Assembly: GCA_937883755.1 (NCBI GenBank)
Contig: CAKZYA010000011.1
Span: forward strand, 1-64,000
Reading direction: 5' to 3'
DNA from: an uncultured Flammeovirgaceae bacterium
GTDB taxonomy: Bacteria > Bacteroidota > Bacteroidia > Cytophagales > Cyclobacteriaceae
Length of the DNA stretch: 64,000 nt
Shown here: positions 36,842 to 45,100 of the stretch, piece by piece
Numbering within the stretch: the first letter of the stretch is position 1
Layout of the letters: each line of letters opens with the position of its first letter
Made by a program: the position numbers and the translations under genes
The notes under the pieces: generated by a model
Seen by the model: the letters and a program-made list of their open reading frames with translations, nothing else
Told to the model about the DNA's origin: nothing
Databases searched by the model: none

Positions 36842-37362
36842 GCTTATGAGAATGATCTCTTTTCTCCAAACATAGTAAATTTTATGCAGTCAATCCTGGA
36901 TCTTAATTGTGGTTCATCTTCCGAAAAGTCCAACTATTGGAGTTCCATTGAAGTGGTACTTTTGGCGCTTTAACTATTTCTGCTAAATAAGGTCTTTTAA
37001 TATGCGTATTAGACTAACAGCCTGGTAAACATGACTTGTAACAAAATTACTAGTATTTGAAACATCTGTCCTGTCCGGGAATAGTAGGTAATAGTTAGCT
37101 TGCTTGAAATTAACCTATCCATGTTTTATCAGGAGTTTGTTCCACCTCCTGCTCTGAGACCGTATATTCATTTATACGGTGTGCTCAAGGAGGCAACCGT
37201 TTCTACCGAACCCATTACTACTTGAATTCCGCTTTTTCCAATCTCAATCTAACCGAGCTCGAGTGAGCACTGAATTCACAATCAAACACTGATCAACTCA
37301 TCCACAGCTCGTAGTATTTCCAGATCTTTGAGAACCTATCTAAATATCTGATATTCATATAC
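36842..37362. other. About 520-bp gap with gene remnants
   Basis: No intact gene is seen. A 34-codon fragment resembling the N-terminus of an AraC-type regulator lies at 37121-37225 (separate entry). The rest shows no recognised coding sequence or strong hairpin. Together with the amber-interrupted DinB-like gene next to it, this looks like a decaying stretch. Confidence 0.6.
37121..37225 (+). pseudogene. Remnant of AraC-family regulator N-terminus
   Basis: A short open frame reads MFYQEFVPPPALRPYIHLYG and then stops after 34 codons. The PPPALRPYI segment is characteristic of the N-terminal domain (DUF6597 type) of many Bacteroidota AraC regulators, which normally run about 250-280 residues. 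No AraC helix-turn-helix follows in any frame that I could read before the next gene, so the rest has been lost. It is too short for the ORF track. Confidence 0.5.
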
Positions 37363-37905
37363 TTATTGAGATGTTTTATTAACCTGCTTAGCATACTTTT
37401 CTTTGATAGTATCCGTATAGTGCCCGTTATGAAAGGCAGTAAAGTACAGCATCTCTTGCACAGTAAGTACGCCTAATAGCGGGTGATTCCAGACAGTATA
37501 CTGTCCCTACTCAGATTCTGACCAGGCTCTGATGCTTTTTAGTAAAGCTTGGCTGGCTTTATTCCACTCTGCCTCTAAAGTAAATTTATCTACTAAAGCA
37601 TCGCCATTAGGCTGCGTGCTTTGAGGGCCACGAGGGGTTTCCGCCTGAGCGTATTTTTCTTTGTACTCCCGAACGACTTCTTTATAAGAGCGGGAAGGTT
37701 GCTCGGCTTCTCTCAATTGCTCTGGTGGCTGACTAAGTAAGCGAGCGGTTCCCATATTGGATTTAGTCAGATGGAAAAGTTCTTCACCAATCGTCCAGCG
37801 ATTATCTGGCGACTGATGAAGATAAGCTGATGGTAATTCTTCTAGAAAACTACTAACTCGTTGAATGTTTTCAGCTAGTTGGTCTTGCAAAACTTCTAGA
37901 GTCAT
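37363..37905 (-). pseudogene. DinB-like protein interrupted by an in-frame amber codon
   Basis: The track gives a 132-residue ORF (37507-37905) ending in RAWSESE. The frame continues past a TAG at 37507-37509 for 47 more codons to a TAA at 37363, reading WNHPLLGVLTVQEMLYFTAF and HNGHYTDTIKEKY. That continuation is the normal C-terminus of the DinB/YfiT-like four-helix family (HP.LG.LT..EML.F...H), including the last metal-ligand-type His region. The N-terminal half (SPDNRWTIGEELFHLTKSN) carries the first helix and its His. So a single nonsense change splits an otherwise intact 180-codon gene. Its ATG directly abuts the stop codon of the upstream dehydrogenase gene. Confidence 0.8.
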
Positions 37906-38736
37906 CTAGGTAATCGCCTTAATCTGATCCATCACGTTGTCCCACTCAAATACATCTTTCCAGTCGTCTTTGAAAATACGCGGAATTCCGTAGACAATGG
38001 CTTTCTGAGCGGCATCAGAAAATACTCCGCCGGGTAGTTGATCGAATAACAATGCCAACTCAATGTTGATATGACCCAGGAAGAAATCGTAAGCAGCTTC
38101 TTTAGGCACTCCCTTGGCTACTACAGTATCTACGGCTTCTTTCATCACAGTAACCACGGCTGCCCCGAAGGTTTCGGACAAAGCGGGTTCCAGAATGCCC
38201 ATTTGCTCGATTGTGATGCGGTGAGCTTTGGTCACAGGTTTATACATTTCTTTGGCTAATGCTTCACCGACAGTATAATCTTCTTCCGGCCCCTGAATCA
38301 AGGCGCACACAATGGTTTGCTTAGCGGCAATGCCCCCGAAGTAGTCGTAGTGGGCTTCCTCGTTGGGTTCCCAGTTAAATACTGATGGATGAGAAGGATG
38401 AGCCGCGAAGTAGGTTACATCCTCTCGTGTAGGTAGATGTCCGGCACAGGGAGCGGCTGGGTCGAGGGTCACTGCCATTGCCCCGGGCTTCATTTGGGGA
38501 ACGATCTTCGCCGATACACTTTGTATAGCGACATCGGGAATAGCCAGAATAACAATATCGGCTTCAGGAAGTACATTTTCAGGTTGAGAAACGCTAACGC
38601 CCTTTTCCTGCAAACGGGCAATACCCGCCTCGCTTACTTCTAGATAAGAAACATCATAATTCGCATTTCCTTGAAGGTTGGCGGTGGTTCGCATTCCCAT
38701 CTTTCCTCCCGCGCCGACTAAAACAGTTTTTTTCAT
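37906..38736 (-). CDS. Phosphogluconate-dehydrogenase-C-domain oxidoreductase (ApnO-like)
   Basis: This 276-residue NAD(P)-dependent enzyme has an N-terminal Rossmann fold (KKTVLVGAGGKMGMRTTANL) and a C-terminal helical domain of the PGDH_C type (about 125-270). Seen features are ADIVILAIPDVAIQSVSAKI (about 63-82), a Pro-rich AVTLDPAAPCAGHLP and FAAHPSHPSVFNWEPNEEAH. As I recall, this family includes the D-apionate oxidoisomerase ApnO, which hands its product to a DUF1537 kinase; a DUF1537 kinase indeed lies about 1 kb upstream on the same strand. No decarboxylase of that pathway is in the window, so the assignment is tentative. The DinB-like pseudogene abuts it downstream. Confidence 0.75.
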   Translation of the reverse strand: MKKTVLVGAGGKMGMRTTANLQGNANYDVSYLEVSEAGIARLQEKGVSVSQPENVLPEADIVILAIPDVAIQSVSAKIVPQMKPGAMAVTLDPAAPCAGHLPTREDVTYFAAHPSHPSVFNWEPNEEAHYDYFGGIAAKQTIVCALIQGPEEDYTVGEALAKEMYKPVTKAHRITIEQMGILEPALSETFGAAVVTVMKEAVDTVVAKGVPKEAAYDFFLGHINIELALLFDQLPGGVFSDAAQKAIVYGIPRIFKDDWKDVFEWDNVMDQIKAIT

Positions 38737-38857
38737 AGTGTGTAATGTTAAAGTGTTATTTATTGTATTTGTACGCTAATGGCGTGATTAAAATAAGTTA
38801 TGACTTCATCTTAGATATCCCAGATATACTTACTTTGTTATTAGCTTTTTCAAGTCT

Positions 38858-39658
38858 CTAAATTTCAAGTACTAATGGGCAATGGTCAGATACCTCGGGT
38901 TCAAATACTACGTTGAAATCTAAAACTTTGACATGCTCATTGACTAGCATGTAGTCTGCATATTTATTGGTTTTTTTGTAATGAGAGGTGCGTGTTCCTT
39001 TTGTGGTTCGAGTAGTAACTAGATCGGTCAATCCGGCTTGAGACAGTATTTTTAATGTTTCGCTGTTTGGCTCTACATTGAAGTCTCCACAAACTATTAA
39101 GGGGTCATTATTTTCTGCTACACCTCTAGTAATTGAAACTAGTTTACGAGCTTGTGTAGCTCTTTCTGGGGTATCCATTTTTCCATTCAAGTCACGTAAA
39201 CCATGCATATGTGCAATAACGATTGGGTTATCTTCATCATAATCAAACACTTTTACCGCATGTGCACTCCGAGATCGGGGATGGTCTCCGTATTCGTGAG
39301 CAGAATAAGATTTATGTACAAACCCTTGTGACTGTGCTATAATTGGAAAAGATGTTCGGACAAAAGTGGCAATACCCCATTGAGAAGGAACCTCGCAATC
39401 TTCATCCCATAACACCCCTTGGGCAGCCGGACAAAAAATAGCTACATGATCTGGCAATGCAACTTTAACATCCTGAAAAAAATTAGCACGTTGAGGCAAC
39501 ACATGATCGCCATCTTGATAAGTAAGCCAGTCTTTATTTGTCTTGGGACTATGTACAACCTCCTGAAGGCAAAGAATGTCAGGGTCGTCTAGCTTTAAAT
39601 AAGCAAGTAACTTATCGCATAGTTTTCCTCCCCACCCGTTGAGGCACATGATTTTCAT
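38858..39658 (-). CDS. Endonuclease/exonuclease/phosphatase family protein
   Basis: This 266-residue member of the EEP superfamily has all the core motifs: DILCLQEVV (metal Glu, about residue 34), IVIAHMHGLRDLNG, PLIVCGDFNVEPNSE (Asp/Asn, about 190-204) and VSDHCPLVLEI at the very end (catalytic Asp-His). No signal peptide is visible, so it is cytoplasmic. The length is normal for stand-alone family members, which cleave DNA, RNA or phosphoesters; the substrate is not deducible. It sits between the ApnO-like gene and the DUF1537 kinase with about 80-120-bp gaps, so co-transcription is possible but not obvious. Confidence 0.88.
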   Translation of the reverse strand: MKIMCLNGWGGKLCDKLLAYLKLDDPDILCLQEVVHSPKTNKDWLTYQDGDHVLPQRANFFQDVKVALPDHVAIFCPAAQGVLWDEDCEVPSQWGIATFVRTSFPIIAQSQGFVHKSYSAHEYGDHPRSRSAHAVKVFDYDEDNPIVIAHMHGLRDLNGKMDTPERATQARKLVSITRGVAENNDPLIVCGDFNVEPNSETLKILSQAGLTDLVTTRTTKGTRTSHYKKTNKYADYMLVNEHVKVLDFNVVFEPEVSDHCPLVLEI

Positions 39659-39738
39659 GTTATTTTAAAAAATAATAGATTTTTCGATGGAAGCAGTCCA
39701 ATGCCTTGCTAATAACTATTGAAGACATTAACACCTGA

Positions 39739-41154
39739 TTAGGCATTTCCATTTACAATAGAGGCAAAGTAATCGATTTTTCCGTTTTGTCCTCCCTTCA
39801 TGGCTATTTGTAATCCATCGAAACGATCATCGTGAGCGTGAGCCGTACATAGCGGAACTCCAGGAGCAATCGGCATTAGCGTTTCCAACGCGTAGATTCC
39901 CAGTTCCTGGGCAATATAACCTGATGTATCTCCTCCGGCACTCACTACTCGTTTTACTGAGGTTTTTTCTAATAATGATTTCAGTATTTTCCCTTGCGCT
40001 CCGGCGAGCAAGGCACTGGTAGGCGTTTGGTCTAATCCAAGTGTTTGCTTACGTTCGTTGGTAGTAGCAATACTGGGGTCGTCTGATCCCAAGGCAGTAT
40101 ACATAGCAACGGGTTGTTTTTTACCTAGTGCTTCTAGAGCCAACGTTTCTACTCGTTGTATCTCAGCATCACGCTCATCCGAGTGAACCAATTTCTCACT
40201 CCGAATTCGGATGTCGGCAAACCCCTGCTGGATAATCCATCTTAACTGCTTCCCTGTAGTGGGCGAACAGCTACCCGCCATCACAATAATCGGCTCAGCC
40301 TTTCCGGGTGAATGGGGTGGTAAAGGTTTTTCTAATAATCCTTGCTGCTGCAGGTAGTTGCAGATAGCATATTCTGTACCCGATGCCCCAACAAGTAACT
40401 GCTGATGTTCAGCTCGATTATTCCACAAAACCCGTCCTACAGCTAGTAAGTGCTCTTCATTGTAGGTATCAAAGAGTAGGTAGTCGCCCGATTGTTTCGT
40501 TAGTTCGTTCAACTTGGCTTGCTGAGTAGCTTCATCGACCTCCAGCGTAAATAAATCCATCAATTGTACCGGACGCTTAGTTTGTTTTCCCAGATGAAGG
40601 CGCAAATCACTTTCATGCATGGGGGTTACCGGATGACGAGCCATAGTAGGGTGACGATCTAACCGATAGGTCACCCCATCTACCCGCGCGAATAGGTTAC
40701 CGAAGATACAAAAGCGATTGAGCGAGGGCGCACCTACCAGTAGCGGGATATAGTCCGAAGGAAAATGAGAATACGCCAAATCAGTAGCGTGCCCAATGCT
40801 GCCCACCTGGGGGGATGAATCGAAAGTAGAGCAGATTTTGTAGTGGAAGAATGCGCTATCAATTTGGCTTAGCTGCTCAAATATGGGTGGAAGATAGTCA
40901 TCCATTTCTGTCGGAGATAGACTACGACTGATGCCCGCTACACCCACAGCTGATAGTCTTCTTTCAGATCCACTTACGGTATTTTTCAGGCGAAACTCTC
41001 GAATTTCTTCTGGGCTGGGTGGTGATAGAAATAGCGCGGTAGGAATCCCATTCAACGCTAATGCTTCCATCACATCGGTTGAGCCAGTAAAATCGTCGCC
41101 GTAGAAGCTCAAAAAAATAGGGTGCTGATCAGTAATAGATGAATGAAGTGACAT
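39739..41154 (-). CDS. Four-carbon/sugar-acid kinase (DUF1537 family)
   Basis: This 471-residue kinase has the N-terminal sugar-binding domain signature SFYGDDFTGSTDVMEALAL (about 16-34). Its C-terminal nucleotide-binding domain contains KRVVSAGGDTSGYIAQELGI (about 395-414), PGVPLCTA and AMKGGQNGKIDYF near the end. Characterised relatives (DtnK, OtnK, OiaK) phosphorylate threonate, 3-oxo-tetronates or 3-oxo-isoapionate. With the ApnO-like enzyme nearby, an OiaK-type role on an oxidised branched pentonate is a fair guess. It is slightly longer than the roughly 420-residue tetronate kinases. Confidence 0.87.
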   Translation of the reverse strand: MSLHSSITDQHPIFLSFYGDDFTGSTDVMEALALNGIPTALFLSPPSPEEIREFRLKNTVSGSERRLSAVGVAGISRSLSPTEMDDYLPPIFEQLSQIDSAFFHYKICSTFDSSPQVGSIGHATDLAYSHFPSDYIPLLVGAPSLNRFCIFGNLFARVDGVTYRLDRHPTMARHPVTPMHESDLRLHLGKQTKRPVQLMDLFTLEVDEATQQAKLNELTKQSGDYLLFDTYNEEHLLAVGRVLWNNRAEHQQLLVGASGTEYAICNYLQQQGLLEKPLPPHSPGKAEPIIVMAGSCSPTTGKQLRWIIQQGFADIRIRSEKLVHSDERDAEIQRVETLALEALGKKQPVAMYTALGSDDPSIATTNERKQTLGLDQTPTSALLAGAQGKILKSLLEKTSVKRVVSAGGDTSGYIAQELGIYALETLMPIAPGVPLCTAHAHDDRFDGLQIAMKGGQNGKIDYFASIVNGNA

Positions 41155-41522
41155 AGGCTATTGTCTTGCTTGGTCTAATTTAAACAGCTTGCGTGAGATT
41201 GAAACTAGAAAGTGTGTTTTTTGATACCACCTACCCCTGAACTTATTCATTTTCTGCTCAATTCTAGGTCAACATTAACACCAGAACAAAATCTTTTCTG
41301 ATTGGGTGGTGATAAAGCTACTCCGGTAAAATCCGAGTGGTAGATAGTATCATTGCATCACAGTGCCAGTTCGGGCAGATAGAAAACCTGAAGTAAATCG
41401 GTTTTTGGAGTAATGAAACCCTACGTAGGGAATACAGAAAGATCTGATGACCAGAGCTAGAGTGAGGTGACACTAGATGCTATACACAATATCCATTCAG
41501 TTTTAATTAATACAAATCAATA
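41155..41522. other. 368-bp divergent intergenic region
   Basis: No gene is recognised between the divergent DUF1537 kinase and the 87-aa lipoprotein. It contains a perfect 12-bp palindrome CCCTACGTAGGG (41419-41430) and a small AAAACC...GGTTTT inverted repeat just before it. These lie about 95-140 bp upstream of the lipoprotein start and may be regulatory. Confidence 0.4.
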
Positions 41523-41786
41523 ATGAAAACACGATTGAACATACTAGGTATTACCAGCGGTATCATGCTGCTGGTAAGCTGCGGTGAAGTACGAGAGCAG
41601 GCCAGTGAGAAATGGAATCTACTGGACGACAAAGTTAATAAACTAGATTCTGTCATCAATTATGAAATAGAAAAAGTAGAGCAATTGGACTCTATAATCA
41701 ACCATGAAATGGAAAAAGTAAATAAGCTAGATTCTCTGATCGAAGATAAATCCTCAAGAGTAGATTCTATTTTGCGAAGGAACTAG
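41523..41786 (+). CDS. Small lipoprotein with 14-residue coiled-coil repeats
   Basis: This 87-residue protein has an SPII signal ending at GIMLLVSC (Cys about 20). After a short spacer it is almost entirely a heptad coiled coil with three successive 14-residue units: VNKLDSVINYEIEK, VEQLDSIINHEMEK and VNKLDSLIEDKSSR. A broken fourth unit (VDSILRRN) ends the chain. Hydrophobic positions at V1, L4, I8 and I/M12 suit a parallel trimer or dimer, as in Lpp-type murein lipoproteins, although the C-terminal Lys of Lpp is absent (it ends RRN). It lies 59 bp upstream of the carbonic-anhydrase lipoprotein gene. Confidence 0.7.
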   Translation: MKTRLNILGITSGIMLLVSCGEVREQASEKWNLLDDKVNKLDSVINYEIEKVEQLDSIINHEMEKVNKLDSLIEDKSSRVDSILRRN

Positions 41787-41845
41787 CAGTCTCTTGAAAG
41801 AAGATCGACTCAATTACTTAATCACACAATAGTCAACCTGAACCT

Positions 41846-42607
41846 ATGGAGACAGTAATCAAATCAATATTTCTTTTTGGTATCGTTACCAGTGTTATTG
41901 CCTGTAATAATCAAAGCAATCAGGCCAAAGAACCAGCAGATGGGGTAGTGTCAGATGCGCTGCCAGACATAGAGCCGCTAGTAGAAGAAGTGCTTACTGC
42001 CGAGGAGCAAGCGGCTCTCACTCCCGACGAAGTAATTAGTCTCTTCCGAGAGGGAAATCAACGGTTTATGAGCAACGATTTAACTGCCCGAAACCACTCG
42101 GAGCAAGTAAGAAAAAGCACTTATGCCCAGTATCCCAAAGCAATAGTCTTATCCTGTGTGGACAGTAGAGTGCCAGTGGAAGATGTTCTTGATCGTGGAA
42201 TTGGTGATATTTTCGTAGCAAGGGTAGCCGGTAATTTTGTGAATGAAGATATACTAGGCAGTATGGAATTTGCCTGCAAGGTCTCTGGGTCAAAGCTCAT
42301 TTTGGTCATGGGGCACGAACACTGCGGAGCAGTGAAAGCAGCGATAGATGATGTCAAGTTAGGTAATATTACTTCCATGCTTACCAAAATAAAACCAGCC
42401 GTTGAGATGGTAGACTATACGGGCGAAAAGAATTCAGAAAATCCCGAATTTGTCCATGAGGTATGCGAGAACAATGTTAAAAATACCATCAATCAAATTC
42501 AGGAAAAGAGTCCAATTCTGAAGGAAATGCAGAATAATGGAGAAATTAAGATACTAGGAGCAATCTATGACATGGATACGGGCAAGGTCTCGTTTCTGGA
42601 AGACTAA
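41846..42607 (+). CDS. Lipid-anchored beta-carbonic anhydrase
   Basis: This 253-residue beta-class carbonic anhydrase interconverts CO2 and bicarbonate. Zinc ligands are visible as CVDSR (Cys and Asp, about residues 104-107) and HEHCG (His and Cys, about 157-160), with the family VARVAGNFVNEDILGSMEFA segment between. Unlike the cytosolic enzymes it begins with an SPII signal (FGIVTSVIACNNQ, Cys about 20), followed by a 50-residue acidic linker. It should therefore sit on the periplasmic face of a membrane. It follows the heptad-repeat lipoprotein, possibly in one operon. Confidence 0.92.
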   Translation: METVIKSIFLFGIVTSVIACNNQSNQAKEPADGVVSDALPDIEPLVEEVLTAEEQAALTPDEVISLFREGNQRFMSNDLTARNHSEQVRKSTYAQYPKAIVLSCVDSRVPVEDVLDRGIGDIFVARVAGNFVNEDILGSMEFACKVSGSKLILVMGHEHCGAVKAAIDDVKLGNITSMLTKIKPAVEMVDYTGEKNSENPEFVHEVCENNVKNTINQIQEKSPILKEMQNNGEIKILGAIYDMDTGKVSFLED

Positions 42608-42704
42608 CCGCACTCTAATTCATGTGAACTATCGGTGTAAAAGTAATAAGTTGGGTACGACTATTTTCGCACTCACAATGTCTTCATCATGATGACTTAG
42701 CTAC

Positions 42705-42971
42705 TTATATCGCCCGCCTGTTTAGTAATGGTTTCTTCTTAAAACCTAGAAAAAGCTTTCCTTCCTCCTCGTATACGTAGGAGCGACTAGTAGGACAATA
42801 TCTGACAGGAGCTGACAACACACTCCGCATAATATCCATATACTCGTAAACGGTACTAGGTGAAACTCTCAACCGAGCGGCCAATTCGTGAGGTTGTCCG
42901 GTCGCTCTCATACGAATAAGTTGATCTATTCTATACAGCTTATCAATCATTTTTGAGAACAGCTTGCTCAT
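42705..42971 (-). CDS. Small HTH DNA-binding protein
   Basis: This 88-residue protein has an N-terminal winged-helix/HTH of the DeoR/HTH_11 kind (DKLYRIDQLIRMRATGQPHE; LAARLRVSPSTVYEYMDIMR, about 10-48). A short basic beta tail (RYCPTSRSYVYEEEGKLFLG) follows. Such stand-alone HTH proteins are widespread in Cytophagales. Target and ligand are unknown. It faces the carbonic anhydrase gene convergently, with 97 bp between. Confidence 0.7.
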   Translation of the reverse strand: MSKLFSKMIDKLYRIDQLIRMRATGQPHELAARLRVSPSTVYEYMDIMRSVLSAPVRYCPTSRSYVYEEEGKLFLGFKKKPLLNRRAI

Positions 42972-43363
42972 TCTAGTAGTATTTGAGGTTCTTTATTGGT
43001 TGTGCCTTCTATCGTATGCTTTTCTCGATCTAGAGATTACAGATGTATAAATCAAAAGGTTAATTAATAGTAATACTTCTTTATTTAGTTGCTATACTAT
43101 TATACGTAAGAAACACTTAACTTGTTCAATCTTGCCTAGCGGTTGGAACGCTTAACCAATATGATTAGGCTGGCACTGAGCTTGGAACGTCTTCTAATTT
43201 ACTATCAGGGCGGACGGCGTATCTTTCTCTCCATCTAATGATGACGGCTTTATGTAAGGGTTACAGAGACCAACAGTCGGCTTAAAATACTACCCAAAAG
43301 TCTTCCAGGCAGTTGAACAGAAGTGAACGTAGGGGGTTCTTTAACCGGAAAGAACTATTCACT
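42972..43363. other. 392-bp divergent intergenic region
   Basis: No gene is recognised. A hairpin GTTCTTT-AACCGG-AAAGAAC (43336-43355) ends 8 nt before the TIGR01777 start codon and could hide its ribosome-binding region. A looser stem (GCCTA...TAGGC) lies near 43136-43172. The AT-rich left half near 43080-43110 probably holds the promoters. Confidence 0.4.
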
Positions 43364-44275
43364 ATGAACGCTAAAGTACTTATCACGGGTGGAACCGGTC
43401 TGGTTGGCACTCGTCTTACGCAATTGCTGCAAGAAAAAGGTTATACCGTCACTCATCTCAGTCGCTCAGTTTCGGGTAATGAGAACGTAAAGACCTACCA
43501 GTGGAATATTGAGAAAAAAGAGCTAGATCTGGAAGCACTCATCGGGGTAGACTATATCATTCATCTGGCGGGAGCGGGTATCGCTGATAAACGCTGGACG
43601 GATCAACGGAAAGAACTCATTCTCAAAAGCCGCACTGAGTCTACTAAATTGCTTCAGAACTCCATTTTAAAGCTAGATAATCATACTATCAAAGCCTTCA
43701 TATCGGCTTCAGCAGTAGGCTACTACGGAATAGATACCGGAGATACTTGGATGACTGAAGAGATTCCTTCGGGCGATGGGTTTGCGGCGGAAGTAACTCG
43801 CCAGTGGGAAGCGGCGGTAGACGAGATTAACCAACTAAATTTACGCGTGGTGAAAATCCGTATCGGTATCGTACTAAGTGAAAAGGGAGGAGCGCTAGTC
43901 AAAATTATGCAGCCAATCAAGTTTGGAGTAGGATCACCCTTAGGTCGGGGTAGACAATACCTGAGTTGGATTCATCTGGATGATCTCTGCCAACTATTTA
44001 TTTTTGCACTAGAACAGAACGATATGCAGGGCGTATACAATGGAGTAGCACCGCATCCAGTTACTAATCAGGAGCTTACAAAAAAGACGGCTGATGTACT
44101 AAATAGACCGCTATTTCTGCCAAACGTTCCGACATTTGTCCTAAAATTGATGCTAGGAGAGATGTCCCAAGTTGTAACAGGAGGAAACCGGGTGAGCAAT
44201 AAAAAGATTCAAGAAGCAGGATTTGAATTCAAGTATACTGAGTTACGCCCTGCACTGGTTGATTTACTGAAATAG
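43364..44275 (+). CDS. TIGR01777-family epimerase-like oxidoreductase
   Basis: The start is set at MNAKVLITGGTGLVGTRLTQ (303 residues); the 17 extra track residues overlap an upstream hairpin. The NAD(P) motif is GGTGLVG. The family hallmarks YIIHLAGAGIADKRWTDQRK (about 65-85), ISASAVGYYG (about 118) and FGVGSPLGRGRQYLSWIHLDD (about 197-217) are all clear. The C-terminal DUF1731 domain is present (PNVPTFVLKLMLGEMSQ). The family is widely conserved (SulA/YfcH group), with uncertain substrates. Confidence 0.92.
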   Translation: MNAKVLITGGTGLVGTRLTQLLQEKGYTVTHLSRSVSGNENVKTYQWNIEKKELDLEALIGVDYIIHLAGAGIADKRWTDQRKELILKSRTESTKLLQNSILKLDNHTIKAFISASAVGYYGIDTGDTWMTEEIPSGDGFAAEVTRQWEAAVDEINQLNLRVVKIRIGIVLSEKGGALVKIMQPIKFGVGSPLGRGRQYLSWIHLDDLCQLFIFALEQNDMQGVYNGVAPHPVTNQELTKKTADVLNRPLFLPNVPTFVLKLMLGEMSQVVTGGNRVSNKKIQEAGFEFKYTELRPALVDLLK

Positions 44276-44338
44276 AAGTAAGTACCTCGAACGCATTTTT
44301 TGCGTTATAGGAAAAGGCAATAATAAAACCGCAAAGAA

Positions 44339-45100
44339 ATGATAACAGAAAGTAACAACGGAGCACCTGAAAAACTACCGGAGAAGAAGATTACCGAAGA
44401 AGAATCCCGGATTAAGCAGGCCTTTATGGATCGTGACTGGAATGAGATCAAAACCAACGATTCCTGGGCAGTTTTCAAGATAATGTCGGAATTTGTCGAG
44501 GGCTTTGAGAAATTATCGAAGATTGGCCCCTGCGTGACCATTTTCGGTTCAGCCCGCACCCAAGACAACCATCCGTATTACAAAATGGCAGAAGAAATTG
44601 CCGCTCTGATTGTGCAGCATGGCTATGGAGTGATTACCGGTGGTGGCCCCGGTATTATGGAAGCTGGAAATAAAGGAGCGAAAAAAGAAGGGGGAAAGTC
44701 AGTAGGGGTTAATATTGTGTTACCCTTCGAACAAACCAGCAATATCTACATCGATCCGGATAAACTCATCACCTTCGATTATTTCTTTGTTCGCAAAGTG
44801 ATGTTCATGAAGTATTCCCAGGGCTTTATTGTCATGCCCGGCGGATTCGGCACGTTGGACGAACTGTTTGAAGCCCTCACTCTCATCCAAACCAAAAAAG
44901 TAGGTCGCTTCCCTATTGTATTGGTAGGTAGTGACTACTGGAAAGGACTGCTGCACTGGATTGAAGAAATTATGCTGAAACAGGAAAAAAATGTGAGTCC
45001 TAAAGACTTAGAATTGATTAATGTAGTAGATTCAGCCGCTGATGCGGTAGAAGTGATTGATAACTTCTATTCTAAGTACTTACTATCCCCTAACTTCTAA
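44339..45100 (+). CDS. LOG-family protein (TIGR00730-type)
   Basis: This 253-residue protein has both LOG (lysine-decarboxylase-like) signatures: GGGPGIMEAGNKGAKKEGGK (about 101-120) and VMPGGFGTLDELFEALT (about 161-177). The family includes cytokinin-riboside phosphoribohydrolases and nucleotide-5'-monophosphate N-glycosidases such as PpnN-like enzymes. It has an N-terminal helical extension of about 55 residues. Its stop codon overlaps the ATG of the transglycosylase gene by 1 nt (TAATG), so translation is probably coupled. Confidence 0.9.
   Translation: MITESNNGAPEKLPEKKITEEESRIKQAFMDRDWNEIKTNDSWAVFKIMSEFVEGFEKLSKIGPCVTIFGSARTQDNHPYYKMAEEIAALIVQHGYGVITGGGPGIMEAGNKGAKKEGGKSVGVNIVLPFEQTSNIYIDPDKLITFDYFFVRKVMFMKYSQGFIVMPGGFGTLDELFEALTLIQTKKVGRFPIVLVGSDYWKGLLHWIEEIMLKQEKNVSPKDLELINVVDSAADAVEVIDNFYSKYLLSPNF

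Noticed and set aside
43136-43200. Similar GGAAC-containing words near 43140, 43180 and 51600 as a possible dispersed repeat
   Set aside because: Matches are short and irregular; no shared boundaries or inverted ends.
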